A stretch of DNA of 64,000 nt from Hymenobacter algoricola. GTDB lineage: Bacteria; Bacteroidota; Bacteroidia; Cytophagales; Hymenobacteraceae. Position 1 is the stretch's first letter; each line of letters opens with the position of its first letter. The stretch is taken from contig NZ_BAABDH010000024.1 of NCBI RefSeq assembly GCF_039539525.1, positions 1 through 64,000 on the forward strand. The letters run 5' to 3'. The notes under the pieces were generated by a model. It ran no database searches. It was not told the origin of the DNA and saw only the letters and a program-made list of their open reading frames with translations. The position numbers and the translations under genes were made by a program. Shown piece after piece: positions 35,067-42,432 of this stretch.

Positions 35067-35639
35067 ATGGAAGAAACAGATCTGGTTCCGCTCAGCAAAG
35101 CCTACGCCTCCGCGCGGCTAGTGCTGCGCAGCCTCAAGCCCTCCGATATCGATGCTTCGTTCCTGAGCTGGTTTCAGGATGACGAACTAATGCGTTTCTA
35201 CACCAATTCCCGCCAGACTCACTCCCGCGAATCGCTGCTGCAGAACATCAACCAGGGCATCCAGGCGGGCACTTCCTACGTTTTCGCCATTATTGGTCGG
35301 GAAACGAATGCGTGCATTGGTACCATCAAGTTGGGCCCCATCAACCATGACCACAAAATTTCTGATCTGGTCGTGCTCATCGGGGACCGGCGCTTTCATG
35401 GCCAAGGGCTGGCTATTGACGCCATTCGACTGGGCAATGCCATTGCCTTCGAGGAGTTTGGTATTCGTAAGCTGTTCGGTGGGATGTTCGAAACCAACCA
35501 GAGTTCCTTTAAAGCCTACACCCGCGCTGGCTGGGTGGAGGAAGGCCGGCTGAAAGGGCATTACCTGGTCGATAACCAGCCCGTGGACCGGATTCTGGTA
35601 GCCTGTTTCAACCCAGCATTCTTTCCTGAGCGCGCTTAA
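35067..35639 (+). CDS. pseH: GNAT acetyltransferase, PseH-like
   Basis: The 190-aa protein has a GNAT fold: L-V-L-R-S-L-K near residue 19, I-G-T-I-K-L near 85, and the acetyl-CoA loop D-R-R-F-H-G-Q-G-L-A near 108-117 (Q/R-x-x-G-x-G/A pattern). N-Q-S-S-F-K-A-Y near 143 is common in this family. Its place between pseG and pseI makes it the 4-amino-sugar N-acetyltransferase of the pathway. The sequence resembles RimJ-type GNATs as much as classic PseH, so the assignment leans on context. Confidence 0.82.
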   Translation: MEETDLVPLSKAYASARLVLRSLKPSDIDASFLSWFQDDELMRFYTNSRQTHSRESLLQNINQGIQAGTSYVFAIIGRETNACIGTIKLGPINHDHKISDLVVLIGDRRFHGQGLAIDAIRLGNAIAFEEFGIRKLFGGMFETNQSSFKAYTRAGWVEEGRLKGHYLVDNQPVDRILVACFNPAFFPERA

Positions 35640-35651
35640 GTTTTCTTTTTC

Positions 35652-36695
35652 ATGGCTACTCACTCCATTGGCGGCCGCCTTGTCGGCCCCGACCAGCCCC
35701 CTTTTATCATTGCTGAGCTTAGTGGCAACCACAACCAGGACTTGAGTCGCGGTTTGGCCATTGTCGATGCCATGGCCGCTGCCGGTGCGCACGCCATTAA
35801 GCTGCAGACTTACACGGCCGACACCATGACGCTGCCCGGTGTGCACCGCATTGAAGATCCTAACTCTCTCTGGTATGGCCGTGAGCTACACGATCTGTAC
35901 CAAGAGGCCCACACGCCCTGGGAGTGGCATAAGCCGCTGTTCGAGCGCGCCAAAGCGCACGGCATGCTTGCTTTCAGTTCGCCATTCGATGAATCAGCAG
36001 TGGATTTTCTGGAAACGCTGGACGTGCCGGCCTACAAGATTGCGTCGTTTGAGAATACCGACTGGCCCCTGCTGCGGCGGGTGGCGGCCACCGGCAAACC
36101 CGTCATCATGAGTACTGGTGCCAGTACGCTGGCCGAAGTGGCGGAGGGCGTAGCAATTCTGCGCGAGGCGGGCTGCCACGATCTGACTCTGCTCAAATGC
36201 ACCAGCACCTACCCTGCTACGCCCCAAAACACGAATCTGCGCACTATTCCCCATTTGGTGCAGCTTTATGCAGATTGCGTTATTGGCCTCTCCGACCATA
36301 CCATGGGCGTGGGAGTGGCCGTAGCGGCTGTGGCACTGGGCGCAAGCGTGATAGAAAAGCACGTAACACTTCGTCGCGCCGATGGCGGGGTGGATTCTGC
36401 CTTTTCCTTGGAGCCAGCAGAGGTAGCTTCTCTCGTGGCCGAAACCGAGCGGGCCTGGCAGGCCTTGGGGCAGATCCAGTATGGCGTTCAGCGAGCCGAA
36501 GAAAACAGCCGCCTCTATAAACGCTCATTGTATGTAGCTCAGGATATTGCGGCTGGTCAGCTCTTCACCAAAGAAAACCTGCGGGTAGTGCGCCCCGGCG
36601 ACGGGTTGCCTCCCCGCTATTTCGATCAGCTCCTCGGCAAGCCTGCCCGCCAAAGCTTGAGCGCCGGCAAGCCGCTGACCTGGGATGCCCTGTAG
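35652..36695 (+). CDS. pseI: pseudaminic acid synthase PseI
   Basis: The 347-aa enzyme condenses the PseG product with phosphoenolpyruvate. The NeuB-type domain (about residues 15-270) has I-I-A-E-L-S-G-N-H-N-Q, A-I-K-L-Q-T-Y-T-A-D-T-M-T and I-A-S-F-E-N-T-D. A C-terminal antifreeze-like/SAF domain (about 285-347) begins near R-S-L-Y-V-A-Q-D-I. The segment L-S-G-N-H and the spacing match PseI better than NeuB. It is 12 bp after pseH and 3 bp before the following gene. Confidence 0.94.
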   Translation: MATHSIGGRLVGPDQPPFIIAELSGNHNQDLSRGLAIVDAMAAAGAHAIKLQTYTADTMTLPGVHRIEDPNSLWYGRELHDLYQEAHTPWEWHKPLFERAKAHGMLAFSSPFDESAVDFLETLDVPAYKIASFENTDWPLLRRVAATGKPVIMSTGASTLAEVAEGVAILREAGCHDLTLLKCTSTYPATPQNTNLRTIPHLVQLYADCVIGLSDHTMGVGVAVAAVALGASVIEKHVTLRRADGGVDSAFSLEPAEVASLVAETERAWQALGQIQYGVQRAEENSRLYKRSLYVAQDIAAGQLFTKENLRVVRPGDGLPPRYFDQLLGKPARQSLSAGKPLTWDAL

Positions 36696-36698
36696 CCA

Positions 36699-37994
36699 AT
36701 GAGCTCTGAAGCTGTCTTCGTGGCCCGCATCCGCAACCAGCTCCAACTGCGGTTCACTGACCTGTTTTTCTCGTTGCCCGAGCCGGTACTGAGTCCTATT
36801 TCACCCACCAGCCCCCTGCGCCGGCTCGCCAAAGTTGTCGGCTACGCGGCCCTGCGGCTCGTTGGCAACGTGTTCCGGCCCATCCGCAACCCCGAGCCAC
36901 TGCGGGGCGCGGTGTGGCTGTACGTGGTGAGCCAGAATAACTACGAGGCGCTGCAGTTCATCCGCACGGCCCGGGCCGACAGCGTGCTGGTGGCGGGGCA
37001 AAGCAAGGAAATCGGGCGCTACAACGCGGCCGTCAACCGACTTTCGCTGCGGCGCAAGCTATTATACTACTGGCAGTTTCCGTTGGTACTGCTGGGCTTG
37101 CTGCACACCGAGGGCCGGCGGGCCTGGCGGTTTTTCGACCTGATTTTCAACGCCGTCGGCTACTACGAGGTGTACGGGCGGGCCCTGCGCCACTACCGGC
37201 CCCGGGCCATCATCTTCGCCAACGACCACAACGACGACAGCCGGGCCCTGCTGCTGGCCGCCCGGGCCTGCGGGGTGCCCACGGCCTACGTGCAGCACGC
37301 CAGCGTGAGCACCAACTTTCCGCCGCTGGGCTTCGATCTGAGCCTGCTCGAAGGCCAGGACGCGCTGGACAAGTACCGGCAGTGCGGCCCCGTACCCGGC
37401 CGGGTGGAGCTGGTGGGCATGCCCAAAGCCGATGCTTTTCTGGCCAAAAAGAACCTGAATCCCACCGTGCAGCGCGTGGGAATAGCGTGCAACTCGCTCG
37501 ATGCCACCGCTGCCATTGCCGCCGTCGTAGACCACCTGTTCCGGGATTTTCCCGACCTCACCTTCACCTTCCGCCCCCACCCCGGCGACCGGCGCGACTT
37601 CCGCTTTCTGCGCCAACACCATCCGCAGTTGCTGGTTTCCGATGCCCGGCAGCAAAACGTATTCGAGTTTCTGGGCCAGCAGGACGCCCTGATTGCTGCC
37701 GACACCAGCACCCACCTTGAGGCCACCCTGCTGAACGTAGTCAGCCTCTACTACCGCTTCGGCACCCACGGCATTGCCGACGACTACTACGGCTACGCGG
37801 CCCACGGCCTCGTGGACCGCGCCCACTCCCTGCCCGGGCTAACGGCCCTGCTGCGCCAGTACCAGCACCACAAGCCCGCGGAGCACTACCGCCGCGCCGC
37901 CTACTACAACGCTACGCTCGGCACCCCCGACGAAGGCCACAGCCAGCAGCGGGCATTACGGTTGCTGGACGAATGGTTGAACCCCACTCCGTAG
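36699..37994 (+). CDS. putative glycosyltransferase of the pseudaminic acid locus
   Basis: The 431-aa product starts 3 bp after pseI, so it belongs to the same transcript. It is predicted soluble with one hydrophobic stretch (L-L-Y-Y-W-Q-F-P-L-V-L-L-G-L near residue 110). The C-terminal half resembles GT-B or CDP-glycerol-transferase-like proteins: V-Q-H-A-S-V-S near 195, V-G-M-P-K-A near 238, T-F-R-P-H-P-G-D near 290 and a D-T-S-T-H-L-E-A segment near 335. R-P-H-P and S/T-x-H-x-E appear in sialyl/pseudaminyl-type and capsule transferases. The best guess is that it moves pseudaminic acid from CMP to a protein or glycan. The donor is inferred from position. Confidence 0.65.
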   Translation: MSSEAVFVARIRNQLQLRFTDLFFSLPEPVLSPISPTSPLRRLAKVVGYAALRLVGNVFRPIRNPEPLRGAVWLYVVSQNNYEALQFIRTARADSVLVAGQSKEIGRYNAAVNRLSLRRKLLYYWQFPLVLLGLLHTEGRRAWRFFDLIFNAVGYYEVYGRALRHYRPRAIIFANDHNDDSRALLLAARACGVPTAYVQHASVSTNFPPLGFDLSLLEGQDALDKYRQCGPVPGRVELVGMPKADAFLAKKNLNPTVQRVGIACNSLDATAAIAAVVDHLFRDFPDLTFTFRPHPGDRRDFRFLRQHHPQLLVSDARQQNVFEFLGQQDALIAADTSTHLEATLLNVVSLYYRFGTHGIADDYYGYAAHGLVDRAHSLPGLTALLRQYQHHKPAEHYRRAAYYNATLGTPDEGHSQQRALRLLDEWLNPTP

Positions 37995-38063
37995 GAACAA
38001 CTCTGCGTCCTCTGCGGGAACCATCGCCGGAACGCAACCGGCGCCAGAACCTTACTTTGCACC

Positions 38064-39437
38064 ATGCTGCCGCCCCTGTCCGCCACCGCGCCCGTTACCG
38101 CCGAAACCCGACTGACCTACGTGCTCCGGCATTTCCGTCAGGCCTACGCCGACGTGCCCACTGTTTCGATAGGCTACCGGGACGCGCAGATTCAGGTAGC
38201 GGAAGCTGCCGGGCAGTTTTTCAGCCAGATCAACCTTTACCCGCCCGAGCCGGTCTGGCGGGACTGGCTGGGCCACCCAATTCCCTTCTTCTTCGGCCCG
38301 GCCGCCGACCAGCCGCTGCTGGAGCTATTGCCCGATGGCCGCGCCCACATCCACGCCGATATCATTTCCGCAGCTTTCTACCTGCTCAGCGGCTGGCAGG
38401 AATACCACTGCGACGAGCGGGACCGGCACGGCCGCTTTCCCTTCGCGGCCAGCGTGCAGCACCGCTACGGCTTCGTGGCGGTGCCCGTGGTCAACTACTA
38501 TTTCGACCTGCTGAAAACGGCCGTGGAGCACGTCAGCGGCCAACCGTGTCAACTGCGCCGCTGGGCGGCTGATGCCCCTTTTGCGGCCTTCATCACCCAC
38601 GATATCGACAACCTGTACAGCGCCTGGAAAGCGCCCGCCAAACGGGCCTTAAAGCGACTCGACGCGCCGGGTTTCGGTCGGCAGCTGTGGCAGCACTGCA
38701 CCCGCTCCGACGCCTGGGACAACCTGGCGCTGGTGCAGCAGATAGTGGCGGAATACGGCGCGAAAAGTACGTTCTTCTTCCTCCTCAATCATCAGCCCAC
38801 CAACGGCACGCCCAATGCCGACTACCGGCTGACCCCTGACTTAAAAGTCCGGATAGAAAAGTTAGCGGCGGACGGGGCGGAAATAGGTGTCCACGGAAGC
38901 TTGGGTACTGCCCGGCGAGCTAACGACTTGCGGCAGGAAGCGCAGCAGCTTCCCGTTGGGGCCCTTGGCAACCGGTTTCACTACCTGAGCTGGGAGCCGC
39001 GCCTTACGCCATCTGCTCTTGCCGCGGCAGGCCTCCAATACGACACCACCCTGGGCTTTGCCGAGCATTTCGGCTTCCGTAACTCCTACTGTCATCCGTT
39101 TCACCCGTTCGACTTCACGCAGAATCGGGTCACTGATTTCCTCGAAATCCCGCTCAACGTGATGGACGCCACGCTTTACCATCCTAACTACCTGCAGCTG
39201 ACCCCCACCGAAATTCTGCCGGCCCTCACGCCGATGTTCGGGGAAATCGAGCGGTTCGGGGGCGTGTGCACGGTACTCTGGCACAACGAGAACTTCGACC
39301 CGGCCAACCTTCACAACGGCCCGCAGCAGTTCCACGTCCTCATGGACTACCTTCGCAGCCGCAAAACAGCCTTCGTCAACGGTCGGGACATTTGTTGCCG
39401 GTTGCCAGTTGCCGGTTCCCAGTTCGCTCAGTCCTGA
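38064..39437 (+). CDS. polysaccharide deacetylase-family protein (DUF7033 plus NodB-like)
   Basis: The 457-aa product has an N-terminal domain of about 170 residues (D-F-x-Q and 'Y-L-L-S-G-W-Q-E-Y' near 115, as in DUF7033). The NodB-like barrel begins at F-I-T-H-D-I-D-N near 177 (metal-binding T-H-D-x-D). G-V-H-G-S near 280 is the second histidine motif, and W-H-N-E-N-F near 410 lies near the end. Such proteins de-N-acetylate cell-surface polysaccharides. The last 15 or so residues are encoded by a repeated TTGCCGGTTGCCAGT sequence that continues into the gap, so the native end may have been replaced. Confidence 0.8.
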   Translation: MLPPLSATAPVTAETRLTYVLRHFRQAYADVPTVSIGYRDAQIQVAEAAGQFFSQINLYPPEPVWRDWLGHPIPFFFGPAADQPLLELLPDGRAHIHADIISAAFYLLSGWQEYHCDERDRHGRFPFAASVQHRYGFVAVPVVNYYFDLLKTAVEHVSGQPCQLRRWAADAPFAAFITHDIDNLYSAWKAPAKRALKRLDAPGFGRQLWQHCTRSDAWDNLALVQQIVAEYGAKSTFFFLLNHQPTNGTPNADYRLTPDLKVRIEKLAADGAEIGVHGSLGTARRANDLRQEAQQLPVGALGNRFHYLSWEPRLTPSALAAAGLQYDTTLGFAEHFGFRNSYCHPFHPFDFTQNRVTDFLEIPLNVMDATLYHPNYLQLTPTEILPALTPMFGEIERFGGVCTVLWHNENFDPANLHNGPQQFHVLMDYLRSRKTAFVNGRDICCRLPVAGSQFAQS

Positions 39438-39500
39438 AACCAGTAACTACCAACTCACAACCGATGACCGGCAACTGGCAACTCATAACTGACAACTGAT
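39393..39500. repeat. inverted TTGCC/GGCAA repeats around the deacetylase stop
   Basis: GTTGCCAGTTGCCGGT around 39400 (inside the gene end) is matched by ACCGGCAACTGGCAAC around 39465-39482, followed by further CAACT variants. The pair forms a long imperfect hairpin across the stop codon. It may act as a terminator or be a minisatellite that invaded the 3' end. Confidence 0.65.
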
Positions 39501-40985
39501 TTGGGTATCGTTCAGCGGCAGGGGCTGCGCAACACCATTATTTCCTACCTCGGGCTGGCGCTGGGCTTCGTCAACACGGCCCTGGTGCTGCCCCACCTGC
39601 TGGCTCCCGAGAAGTTGGGCCTGACGACGCTGCTGGTGTCCAGCGCCACGGTGTACGCGCAGTTTGCCGCTTTTGGGTTTGCCAGCGTGGGCATCCGCTT
39701 TTTCCCCTACTTCCGCAACCGCGAGGCCGGCCACCACGGCTTTCTGCCCCTGCTGCTGGGCCTGCCCCTGCTGGGCTTTCTGCTGGTCACGCTGTTCTAC
39801 GGGCTGGCCAAACCGCTGCTGCTGGCCCGGTACGCTCCCCAAGACGCGGCGCTGCTCGTGCCCTACTACTGGTGGGGCAGTGCGCTGGCGCTGTCTACGC
39901 TGCTCTATTCCCTGCAGGATGCCTACCTGAAAGGGCTGTACCACACCGCCTTTTCGGGCTTTCTGCAGGACATTGTGCTCAGGGTACTTATCGTGGGACT
40001 GGCTCTGCTGTATGGCAAAGGCTATATCGACTTTCACGAGTTCGTGCTCGGCTACATCGGGCTCTACGGCATCATCCTGCTGCTGCTGACGGCCTACCTG
40101 GGCTATATCGGGGAGCTGCACCTGCGGCCCACCCGGGCGGCGCTGCGGGTGCGGCCGGTGAGCGAAATTGTGCGCTTCGGCGGCTTTGCCCTGCTTTCCA
40201 GCCTCTCGGGCAGCATCCTGGGCTACATCGACTCGTGGATGGTGAGCGCGCAGCTGGGGCTGGCGGCGGCCGGCGTGTACGGCATTGCCTACAACATCAG
40301 CACGGCCCTGACTATTCCGGCCCGCTCGCTCAATAAGATTGCCTTCCCGCTGCTGGCCCAGTACTGGAAAGACCAGGACCTGGCCAAGATGGCCGACTTC
40401 TACCGCCGCACCACCCGCCTGAACACGGCCCTGGGCTGCTACCTCGCGCTGGGCATCGGGCTGAACCTGGACTTCATCTACTCCCTGATCAAAAACCCGG
40501 TGTACGCCACCGGCACCACCGCCGTGCTGCTGCTGCTGGCCGGCCGCCTGTTCGACGGCATCACCGGCGTCAACGGCCTCATCGTCGTTACCTCGCCGCG
40601 CTACCGCTTCGATTTGATTTTCAACCTGTTTCTGGCCGGCAGCACGGTGTTTATGAACTGGCTGCTGATTCCACGCTACGGCCTTACCGGCTCGGCCCTG
40701 GCTACGCTCCTGGCCATCGTCAGCATCAACGCGGCCCGCACCTGGTTTGTGTGGTATTCCTACCGCCTGCAGCCCTTCGACCGGCGCATTCCGCTCATCA
40801 TGGCCGTGGCTGCCGTAGCTGGTTTCGCGGGCTGGCTGGTACCGTTCACCCACTCGTTTCTGGTCACCATGCTGGTGCGCTCCGTGGTGCTGACCATTGG
40901 GTACGCGGGGCTGGTGCTGGGCACCAATGCGGTGCCCGAAGCCCGGGATTTACTGCTCGGCCTGAAAAAACGTTTATTACCTTAG
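39501..40985 (+). CDS. oligosaccharide flippase (Wzx/MATE-like)
   Basis: The 494-aa protein has about 12-14 hydrophobic helices along its whole length and the N-terminal pattern N-T-I-I-S-Y-L-G-L-A-L-G-F of polysaccharide export flippases. G-F-A-S-V-G-I-R-F-F and A-R-S-L-N-K-I-A-F-P-L-L are further family-like segments. It probably moves the lipid-linked pseudaminic-acid-containing unit across the inner membrane. The start is TTG at 39501, directly behind the repeats of the previous gene. It is the last gene of the glycan region. Confidence 0.85.
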   Translation: MGIVQRQGLRNTIISYLGLALGFVNTALVLPHLLAPEKLGLTTLLVSSATVYAQFAAFGFASVGIRFFPYFRNREAGHHGFLPLLLGLPLLGFLLVTLFYGLAKPLLLARYAPQDAALLVPYYWWGSALALSTLLYSLQDAYLKGLYHTAFSGFLQDIVLRVLIVGLALLYGKGYIDFHEFVLGYIGLYGIILLLLTAYLGYIGELHLRPTRAALRVRPVSEIVRFGGFALLSSLSGSILGYIDSWMVSAQLGLAAAGVYGIAYNISTALTIPARSLNKIAFPLLAQYWKDQDLAKMADFYRRTTRLNTALGCYLALGIGLNLDFIYSLIKNPVYATGTTAVLLLLAGRLFDGITGVNGLIVVTSPRYRFDLIFNLFLAGSTVFMNWLLIPRYGLTGSALATLLAIVSINAARTWFVWYSYRLQPFDRRIPLIMAVAAVAGFAGWLVPFTHSFLVTMLVRSVVLTIGYAGLVLGTNAVPEARDLLLGLKKRLLP

Positions 40986-41010
40986 GTAATCAGGTATTAC
41001 CTTAAGTAAT
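40976..41010. promoter_or_regulatory. two 15-bp palindromes 20 bp apart (operator candidates)
   Basis: ATTACCTTAGGTAAT (40976-40990) and ATTACCTTAAGTAAT (40996-41010) are near-identical palindromes with a start-to-start distance of 20 bp, two helical turns. They overlap the flippase stop and lie about 100 bp upstream of the cysH promoter box. This is the layout of a dimer-pair operator. No regulator is identified. Confidence 0.5.
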
Positions 41011-41106
41011 TCATTATCAGCTACAAGAATTCCTTACCTATTCTATTCAACTAGCTTGTTTTAAGATAGATAAAATAATAATTAGGAAGTTCCAAAATCG
41101 GGCTAC

Positions 41107-41114
41107 TACATTTG
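41107..41114 (+). promoter_or_regulatory. candidate -7 box for the cysH leader transcript
   Basis: TACATTTG matches TAnnTTTG. From here the sequence runs in parallel with the permease leader (TACCTTTG, then CAATTCTTT and CCCCCAAAGGATTG), so promoter and leader are one conserved cassette. Confidence 0.6.
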
Positions 41115-41142
41115 CAGCACCAATTCTTTACCCCCCAAAGGA

Positions 41143-41243
41143 TTGTTTTTATACAGAGGCGTGGAGAGACAGGCTCGACGAAACGCCGGCAACCATCCGC
41201 AAACCCGCGGAAACGGTGCCAAGTCCTGACCATATAAAAACAA
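41143..41243 (+). ncRNA. SAM-I riboswitch upstream of cysH
   Basis: The conserved S-box parts are all present in order: GGAGAGACAGGC, then GAcGAAAcGCCGGCAACC, a variable P3 arm, then GGTGCcAAgTCCTG. An 11-bp P1 stem is formed by TTGTTTTTATA (41143-41153) and TATAAAAACAA (41233-41243). Binding of S-adenosylmethionine should stabilise P1. The 3' strand of P1 ends 6 nt before the GTG of the leader ORF at 41250. Because this A-rich strand is the kind of sequence that helps initiation in Bacteroidota, SAM binding may block translation of that ORF. The last point is inference. Confidence 0.92.
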
Positions 41244-41249
41244 GTTGCC

Positions 41250-41345
41250 GTGAAAACTTCTGCCAACCCCCGCACCACCACTGCCACCCTCTCTGCTCTA
41301 CAGCATGGATGTTGGGGCATGCTGCTGGGCGGCCGGTGTTGTTAG
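41250..41345 (+). CDS. 31-aa cysteine leader peptide (cysH leader)
   Basis: The frame starts at GTG 6 nt after the riboswitch P1 stem, has 31 codons and ends ...G-G-R-C-C-stop, with a third cysteine at position 21. A second ORF with the same start codon, same distance from its riboswitch and same length (31 codons) ends in five cysteines before the permease on the other strand. The peptide sequences are otherwise unrelated, so what is conserved is ORF length, place and the terminal cysteine codons. This is the pattern of an attenuation peptide that senses charged cysteinyl-tRNA. A terminator-like hairpin encloses the Cys codons. Confidence 0.7.
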   Translation: MKTSANPRTTTATLSALQHGCWGMLLGGRCC

Positions 41346-41368
41346 TCCGGCTCACCCCCGCCCTTTTT
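41327..41368 (+). terminator. attenuator hairpin overlapping the leader Cys codons
   Basis: GGGCGG-CCGG (41327-41336) pairs with CCGG (41347-41350) and, across a 7-nt bulge, CCGCCC (41358-41363), followed by TTTTT. The 10-nt loop is exactly the two Cys codons, the stop codon and one more base. A ribosome stalled there would cover the 5' arm. Confidence 0.5.
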
Positions 41369-41526
41369 CCTGCCCGTGCCCTGTTCTTAGCTAGCTAAGG
41401 CAGTTTCCCGCACCTCTTTTTCGGCTCCCGCAGGACAGCCGGCCCGGCTTTGCGCCGCCTTATGGCGTCCGGGCGCTTCGTGTCGTCGGCCTTTTCTGCC
41501 CGGAAAAGCCCCATCCTTCCTTCATT

Positions 41527-42282
41527 ATGCAAGTAGCCTCCCAGGCGCTGGTCCTCGACCTGCGCCGGCAGCTCGCCGGGCTTTCCGCGGCCGAAGTGCT
41601 GGCCGTCGTCGCCGCGCAGTTCCCCCAGCAAGCCGTTTTCTCGACTTCCTTCGGCCTCGAAGACCAGATCATCACCCACCTGATCTTCGAGCACAACCTG
41701 CCGATTACCGTCTTCACCCTCGACACGGGCCGCAACTTCCAGGAAACCTACTCCACCTGGAGCAAGACCCTGCGTCGCTACGGCCAGCCCATCGACACCT
41801 ACGCTCCCCGGCCGGCCGGCGTGGAGCACCTGCTGCGCGAAAAAGGACCCAACAGCTTCTACGACAGCGTGGAAAACCGCAAAGAATGCTGCGGCATCCG
41901 CAAGGTGGAGCCGCTGAACCGGGCGCTCCAGGGGCAGCAGGCGTGGTTTACCGGCATCCGCGCCGAGCAGTCGGCCAACCGGCACGACATGCACGCGGTG
42001 GAGTGGGACGACACGCACAAGCTCCTCAAGTTTCACCCGCTGTTCGACTGGACTTTCGCCCAGTGCTGGGACTATGTGCACGCGCACAGCATTCCGTTCA
42101 ATCCGCTGCACCAGCAGGGCTTCGTGAGCATCGGCTGCGCGCCCTGCACCCGGGCCATCAAGCCGGGCGAGGATTTCCGGGCCGGGCGCTGGTGGTGGGA
42201 AGACCAGACGGCCAAGGAATGCGGCCTGCACGGCACCCACAGCAGCCCCGATCCGGAGGTGGAGCCGATAACGGCTAACTAA
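41527..42282 (+). CDS. cysH: adenylyl-sulfate (APS) reductase, assimilatory
   Basis: The 251-aa enzyme reduces APS to sulfite with thioredoxin. S-T-S-F-G-L-E-D near residue 40 is the PP-loop-type nucleotide site. The cysteines C-C-G-I-R-K near 120 and C-A-P-C near 203 are the [4Fe-4S] ligands that mark APS reductases, and E-C-G-L-H near the C-terminus carries the catalytic cysteine. PAPS reductases lack the cluster cysteines. This fits the absence of an APS kinase (cysC) in the cluster. It is the first structural gene after the SAM/cysteine leader. Confidence 0.94.
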   Translation: MQVASQALVLDLRRQLAGLSAAEVLAVVAAQFPQQAVFSTSFGLEDQIITHLIFEHNLPITVFTLDTGRNFQETYSTWSKTLRRYGQPIDTYAPRPAGVEHLLREKGPNSFYDSVENRKECCGIRKVEPLNRALQGQQAWFTGIRAEQSANRHDMHAVEWDDTHKLLKFHPLFDWTFAQCWDYVHAHSIPFNPLHQQGFVSIGCAPCTRAIKPGEDFRAGRWWWEDQTAKECGLHGTHSSPDPEVEPITAN

Positions 42283-42288
42283 AACCGA

Positions 42289-42405
42289 CTGTCATCCTTC
42301 ATCTGGCGTCCGCTTGCGAAGGACCTTATGGGATATGAACGATGGGTGTGACAACGACTCGCTCCAACGTGATAAGGTCCTTCGGCTTTCGCCTCAGGAT
42401 GACAG
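42289..42405. repeat. REP-like inverted element (cysH-cysD)
   Basis: Ends CTGTCATCC and GGATGACAG; inner parts GAAGGACCTTAT and ATAAGGTCCTTC are also paired. It forms one large hairpin in the 150-bp gap. Confidence 0.8.
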
Positions 42406-42432
42406 GAAATCAAATACTGACATCCCGACCAT

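Noticed and set aside
32092..36695. Legionaminic or sialic acid pathway
   Set aside because: PseB, PseC and PseG signatures and the inverting dehydratase point to pseudaminic acid; no NeuC-type epimerase is present.
41216..41398. 60-codon ORF with Cys and His in another frame of the cysH leader
   Set aside because: It starts inside the riboswitch core, has no counterpart at the permease leader, and overlaps the better supported 31-codon ORF.
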